A stretch of 6,881 bases of DNA. It comes from Ruminococcus sp. (GTDB lineage: Bacteria; Bacillota; Clostridia; Oscillospirales; Ruminococcaceae). Made by a program: the position numbers and the translations under genes. This document shows positions 5,801-6,881 of the stretch, in pieces. The notes beneath the pieces are model-generated. The model made no database searches. It was not told the DNA's origin and saw only the letters and a program-made list of their open reading frames with translations. The stretch covers positions 1 to 6,881 of the forward strand of contig DYCW01000318.1 of NCBI GenBank assembly GCA_019417865.1, in the 5' to 3' direction. Numbering within the stretch: the first letter of the stretch is position 1; every line of letters begins with the position of its first letter.

Positions 5801-6881
5801 CGAGGTAAAGGCAGTCGTAGACCCTAATTCTTTCGCCTTTTCAGAAAGTTTTGCTGTGGCGTGTTCCAGTTCTGCGGTTGTCTCACAGGAACCGGACATC
5901 AGAGCCTTGACCGTAGACATCTGACTTTCAAATTCGGAAAAGGTGGTCAGACCAGTTGTGGCAACGGTCGCACCAAGGGCAGCTGCTGCACCGGTATAAG
6001 CGGTGAATGCCTTTACCCCCACTTCTGCACCGGTTGCCACACCGCTACCCAAAGTAGAAGCAAGCTTGGAAAAATGCCCTTCGCTTTCAGATGCCTTTTC
6101 TCCCGCAGCTTTTGCACTGTCGCCGGCACTCTTCATGCTTTTATCAAACTTGTCTGCCGCTTCCGAAGCTTTCTTTACCGTAGATTCCTCGTCAGCAATT
6201 TCTCCGGAAAGCTTTTTAATTTGCTCCTTCAAGGAATTTGCTTCAGAAGAATGCTTGCCATACTTTTCAGTTGCGTCCACATACTCCTGTTTGAGTTTAG
6301 ATAGATCCTGTTTCTGAGAGGCTAATTTATCCGTCAAGCCCTGTTCTGCGGTAGTCAGCTTTTTGGCTTCGCTCTCCATCGTGGAAAGCTGCTTTGTACA
6401 GCCTTGATGTTCCTCTGAGAGGGATTTCATTTTTGTAGCAAGCTGTTGTGCCTCTGTAGAGTTTTTTCCATACTGCATACAGGCATTCTGGTATTCCGTA
6501 GACAGCTTGGACAACTCGGATTCTTGTTTAGAAATGGTCTCTTTTAAGGATTCCAATGGCGTTTGTGCGGACTGCTCGGCTTGTCCAAGCTTTTTTGCTG
6601 CGGTTTCTGCATCTCCCAGCTTGGCGGTATTTTGAGACAATTCTTCATTTAGCTGGTCGTATTTCTGCTTGAGTTCGATTGCGGCATCGGAGTTTTCTCC
6701 CTGCCCAAGAACAATGTCGGTATACTTTGTTTTTAAATCAGAAAGCTCTGATTTTTGTTTAGAAATGGTCTCTTTCAGGGATTCCAGTGGCGTTTGTGCA
6801 GACTGTTCGGCTTGTCCAAGCTTTTCTGCTGCGGTTTCTGCATCTCCCAGCTTGGCGGTATTTTGAGACAATTCTTCATTT
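2858..6881 (-). CDS. Phage tail tape measure protein (TP901-type core), partial: N-terminus beyond right edge
   Basis: 1340 residues are visible and the frame is open to the right edge. The protein sets tail length, scaffolds tail-tube assembly and is ejected with the DNA. Order of parts (residue 1 = first whole codon, 6880-6878): coiled coil with near-identical tandem repeats (1 to ~245); Ala/Gly/Thr-rich hydrophobic stretch (~280-313); TP901-type tape-measure core (~312-660) with SEFESQMSTVKALM, STEVGQAMEYMAMAGWS, AVGLMANAGIKGSQAGTSLK and IFGKEAMAGMLSII; twelve 22-residue hydrophobic repeats (724-987); four 44-residue Trp-rich repeats (1023-1198); then FFGIASPSKLF and GLAEGV, the usual C-terminal landmark of these proteins. 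No protease or peptidoglycan-hydrolase domain is evident in the visible part. The stop (TGA, 2860-2858) overlaps the Dit ribosome site. At about 0.15 nm per residue, the visible part alone would specify roughly a 200 nm tail (inference). Confidence 0.96.
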   Translation of the reverse strand, partial: NEELSQNTAKLGDAETAAEKLGQAEQSAQTPLESLKETISKQKSELSDLKTKYTDIVLGQGENSDAAIELKQKYDQLNEELSQNTAKLGDAETAAKKLGQAEQSAQTPLESLKETISKQESELSKLSTEYQNACMQYGKNSTEAQQLATKMKSLSEEHQGCTKQLSTMESEAKKLTTAEQGLTDKLASQKQDLSKLKQEYVDATEKYGKHSSEANSLKEQIKKLSGEIADEESTVKKASEAADKFDKSMKSAGDSAKAAGEKASESEGHFSKLASTLGSGVATGAEVGVKAFTAYTGAAAALGATVATTGLTTFSEFESQMSTVKALMSGSCETTAELEHATAKLSEKAKELGSTTAFTSTEVGQAMEYMAMAGWSTEDVLSSVSGVMNLAAASGEDLATVSDIVTDSMTAFGLAADGEFADGISNATHYADVLAAASTSANTNVSLMGETFKYVAPIAGTLGYSAEDTAVAVGLMANAGIKGSQAGTSLKTALANLASPTDKQATAMEQLGISLTNTNGETKSLMEVMGDLRSSIGGTDVALTDADGNLRSYDEILADVSKTTDGLSKVQQIEAASTIFGKEAMAGMLSIINASDEDFAKLSDSIYNCNGAAEEMAQIKLDNLKGDLTLLSSAAEGAGISLGEKLAPSAREAVQGITEIVNAFNEGGLDAALSKVSELVNQLAETIRTQIPQILPGLLEGFNNLFLTLIESLGTLLPPLIDTVLPILVTSFLNLLTQLTSYLQSALPTLLESALSALQQVGDALMQNAPVILNAVSVLLQQLVSFLASNMPLFLSAAISLIAGFSGGLLDALPDILNAALELIGGLIDGLLDNIPQIIEAAMVLVQNLCDGLLQNLPEIVQTAVQLVLKLSDGLLQNLPQIISAALQMINSLIQGLLQCMPQIVQSAIQLIQGLVTGLMQNLPMILQAAIQLIMGLTNGLLGALPQIITCAMNLIAGLVSGLIQAIPQLIAAVPQLVGALIDSILQTDWLALGASILQAILEGILSIRESVLSSWGEIFSDLFERVKEWASNIWDKAKEAISNFFNSIIDKLKELPGEFWNWLCDVFANVIKWSIDMQNKATETISNFFSNIINKLSQLPGEFWNWLSSVIAKVAVWSADMRNKATEAISGFFSNIIDKISGLPGEVWNWLSNVLSKVSSFVLEIGYKARDAASNLWNNLVDGITGLPDRVYSIGSDIVYGIWNGISDVCGWLWGQISGFCQEIWDNIAGFFGIASPSKLFKKELGFNLVYGLAEGVDDKVKTAVEAVNSMGQEVMAAAEKSLHMDWNLNGLKTEPKASSVVNNYYTTDNSRTVNQTNNGLKPVSRLELFRQTRNAINV
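3287..3814 (-). repeat. Four tandem 44-residue (132-nt) Trp-rich repeats in the tape measure protein
   Basis: Units lie at 3683-3814, 3551-3682, 3419-3550 and 3287-3418. The first three share W8, K-A-x-E-x-I-S near 15-21, FF at 23-24, I-I-(D/N)-K near 27-30, and LPGE followed by Trp at 39 and 41. The fourth is degenerate (F8, NLWNN, LPDRVY). W8 and W41 within a unit are 33 residues apart, and W41 to W8 of the next unit is 11. The unit length is exactly twice that of the 22-residue repeats upstream, from which this block is separated by 35 residues. Confidence 0.93.
3920..4711 (-). repeat. Twelve tandem 22-residue (66-nt) hydrophobic repeats in the tape measure protein
   Basis: Twelve uninterrupted units of exactly 22 codons, beginning VLPILV, ALPTLL, NAPVIL, NMPLFL, ALPDIL, NIPQII, NLPEIV, NLPQII, CMPQIV, NLPMIL, ALPQII and AIPQLI. 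Pro is at position 3 of every unit, a small residue is usual near 8-9, Leu/Ile/Met fill the hydrophobic positions, and most later units end G-L-L/I/M-x. The period also shows in the DNA: 14 bases at 4080-4093 recur at 4146-4159. Charged residues are few. The pattern suggests Pro-capped or kinked helices, either one long amphipathic rod or membrane-active helices. Confidence 0.95.
6519..6881 (-). repeat. Tandem 77-residue (231-nt) repeat in the tape measure coiled coil
   Basis: Bases 6519-6650 and 6750-6881 are direct copies spaced exactly 231 bases apart. By eye there are about 7 differences in 132 bases, with 55 bases identical at 6596-6650 and 6827-6881. Each encodes ELSQNTAKLGDAETAA(E/K)KLGQ followed by AEQSAQTPLESLKETISKQ. 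The remaining 99 bases of the unit are much more diverged (YTDIVLGQGENSDAA against YQNACMQYGKNSTEA). A third, degenerate unit follows downstream, from about 6425 (LSEEHQG, TAEQGLTDKLASQKQDLSKL, KYGKHSSEANSL). The right-hand copy runs into the window edge, so more copies may lie outside. Confidence 0.93.

Noticed and set aside
6869..6871. Possible start of the tape measure gene at a TTG codon
   Set aside because: The frame continues upstream through Asn-Glu-Glu to the window edge, matching the NEELSQNT of the second repeat copy. The TTG is an ordinary Leu codon and the gene is cut by the window.

Overview
The window is a stretch of a phage or prophage structural (tail) module. All real genes lie on the minus strand, so transcription runs from the right edge to the left edge. 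The order is tape measure protein (cut at its 5' end by the right edge), distal tail protein (Dit), a ReqiPepy6 Gp37-like tail-tip protein, and a putative tail fibre or receptor-binding protein (cut at its 3' end by the left edge). This is the standard late-gene order of siphophages of Gram-positive hosts. Strong AGGAGG/GAGGTGAT ribosome sites, intermediate GC, and a tail-fibre N-terminus and BspA-like leucine-rich module of kinds I associate with gut Clostridia suggest a phage of a gut Firmicute (Ruminococcus/Oscillospiraceae or Lachnospiraceae type). The host assignment is an inference.

Layout: 6881-2858 is the tape measure gene, 1340 residues visible and open at its N-terminus. It begins with coiled coil containing a recent 77-residue tandem duplication, continues with a hydrophobic stretch and the TP901-type tape-measure core, then 12 strict 22-residue hydrophobic repeats, then four 44-residue Trp-rich repeats, and ends with a typical C-terminal ASPSK motif. 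2847-1972 is Dit (291 aa). 1969-848 is the Gp37-like protein (373 aa, probable TTG start). 844-1 is the partial tail fibre/receptor-binding protein: baseplate-anchoring N-terminus, Cys cluster, short coiled coil, then the start of a BspA-like leucine-rich-repeat module.

The four genes are packed with gaps of 10, 2 and 3 bases. At every junction the ribosome binding site is built from the last codons or stop codon of the gene before, so translation is probably coupled. I see no promoter, terminator, RNA gene, insertion sequence or CRISPR array, and no gap as long as 300 bases. The tape measure protein fixes tail length and is ejected with the DNA. Dit forms the ring at the end of the tail tube. 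The Gp37-like protein occupies the hub or tail-associated position. The last protein probably contacts the host surface.

The most notable signals are internal: three repeat systems in one tape measure protein whose unit lengths (77, 22 and 44 residues) are all multiples of 11, and a host-like BspA leucine-rich module grafted onto a phage tail fibre across a very AT-rich junction.
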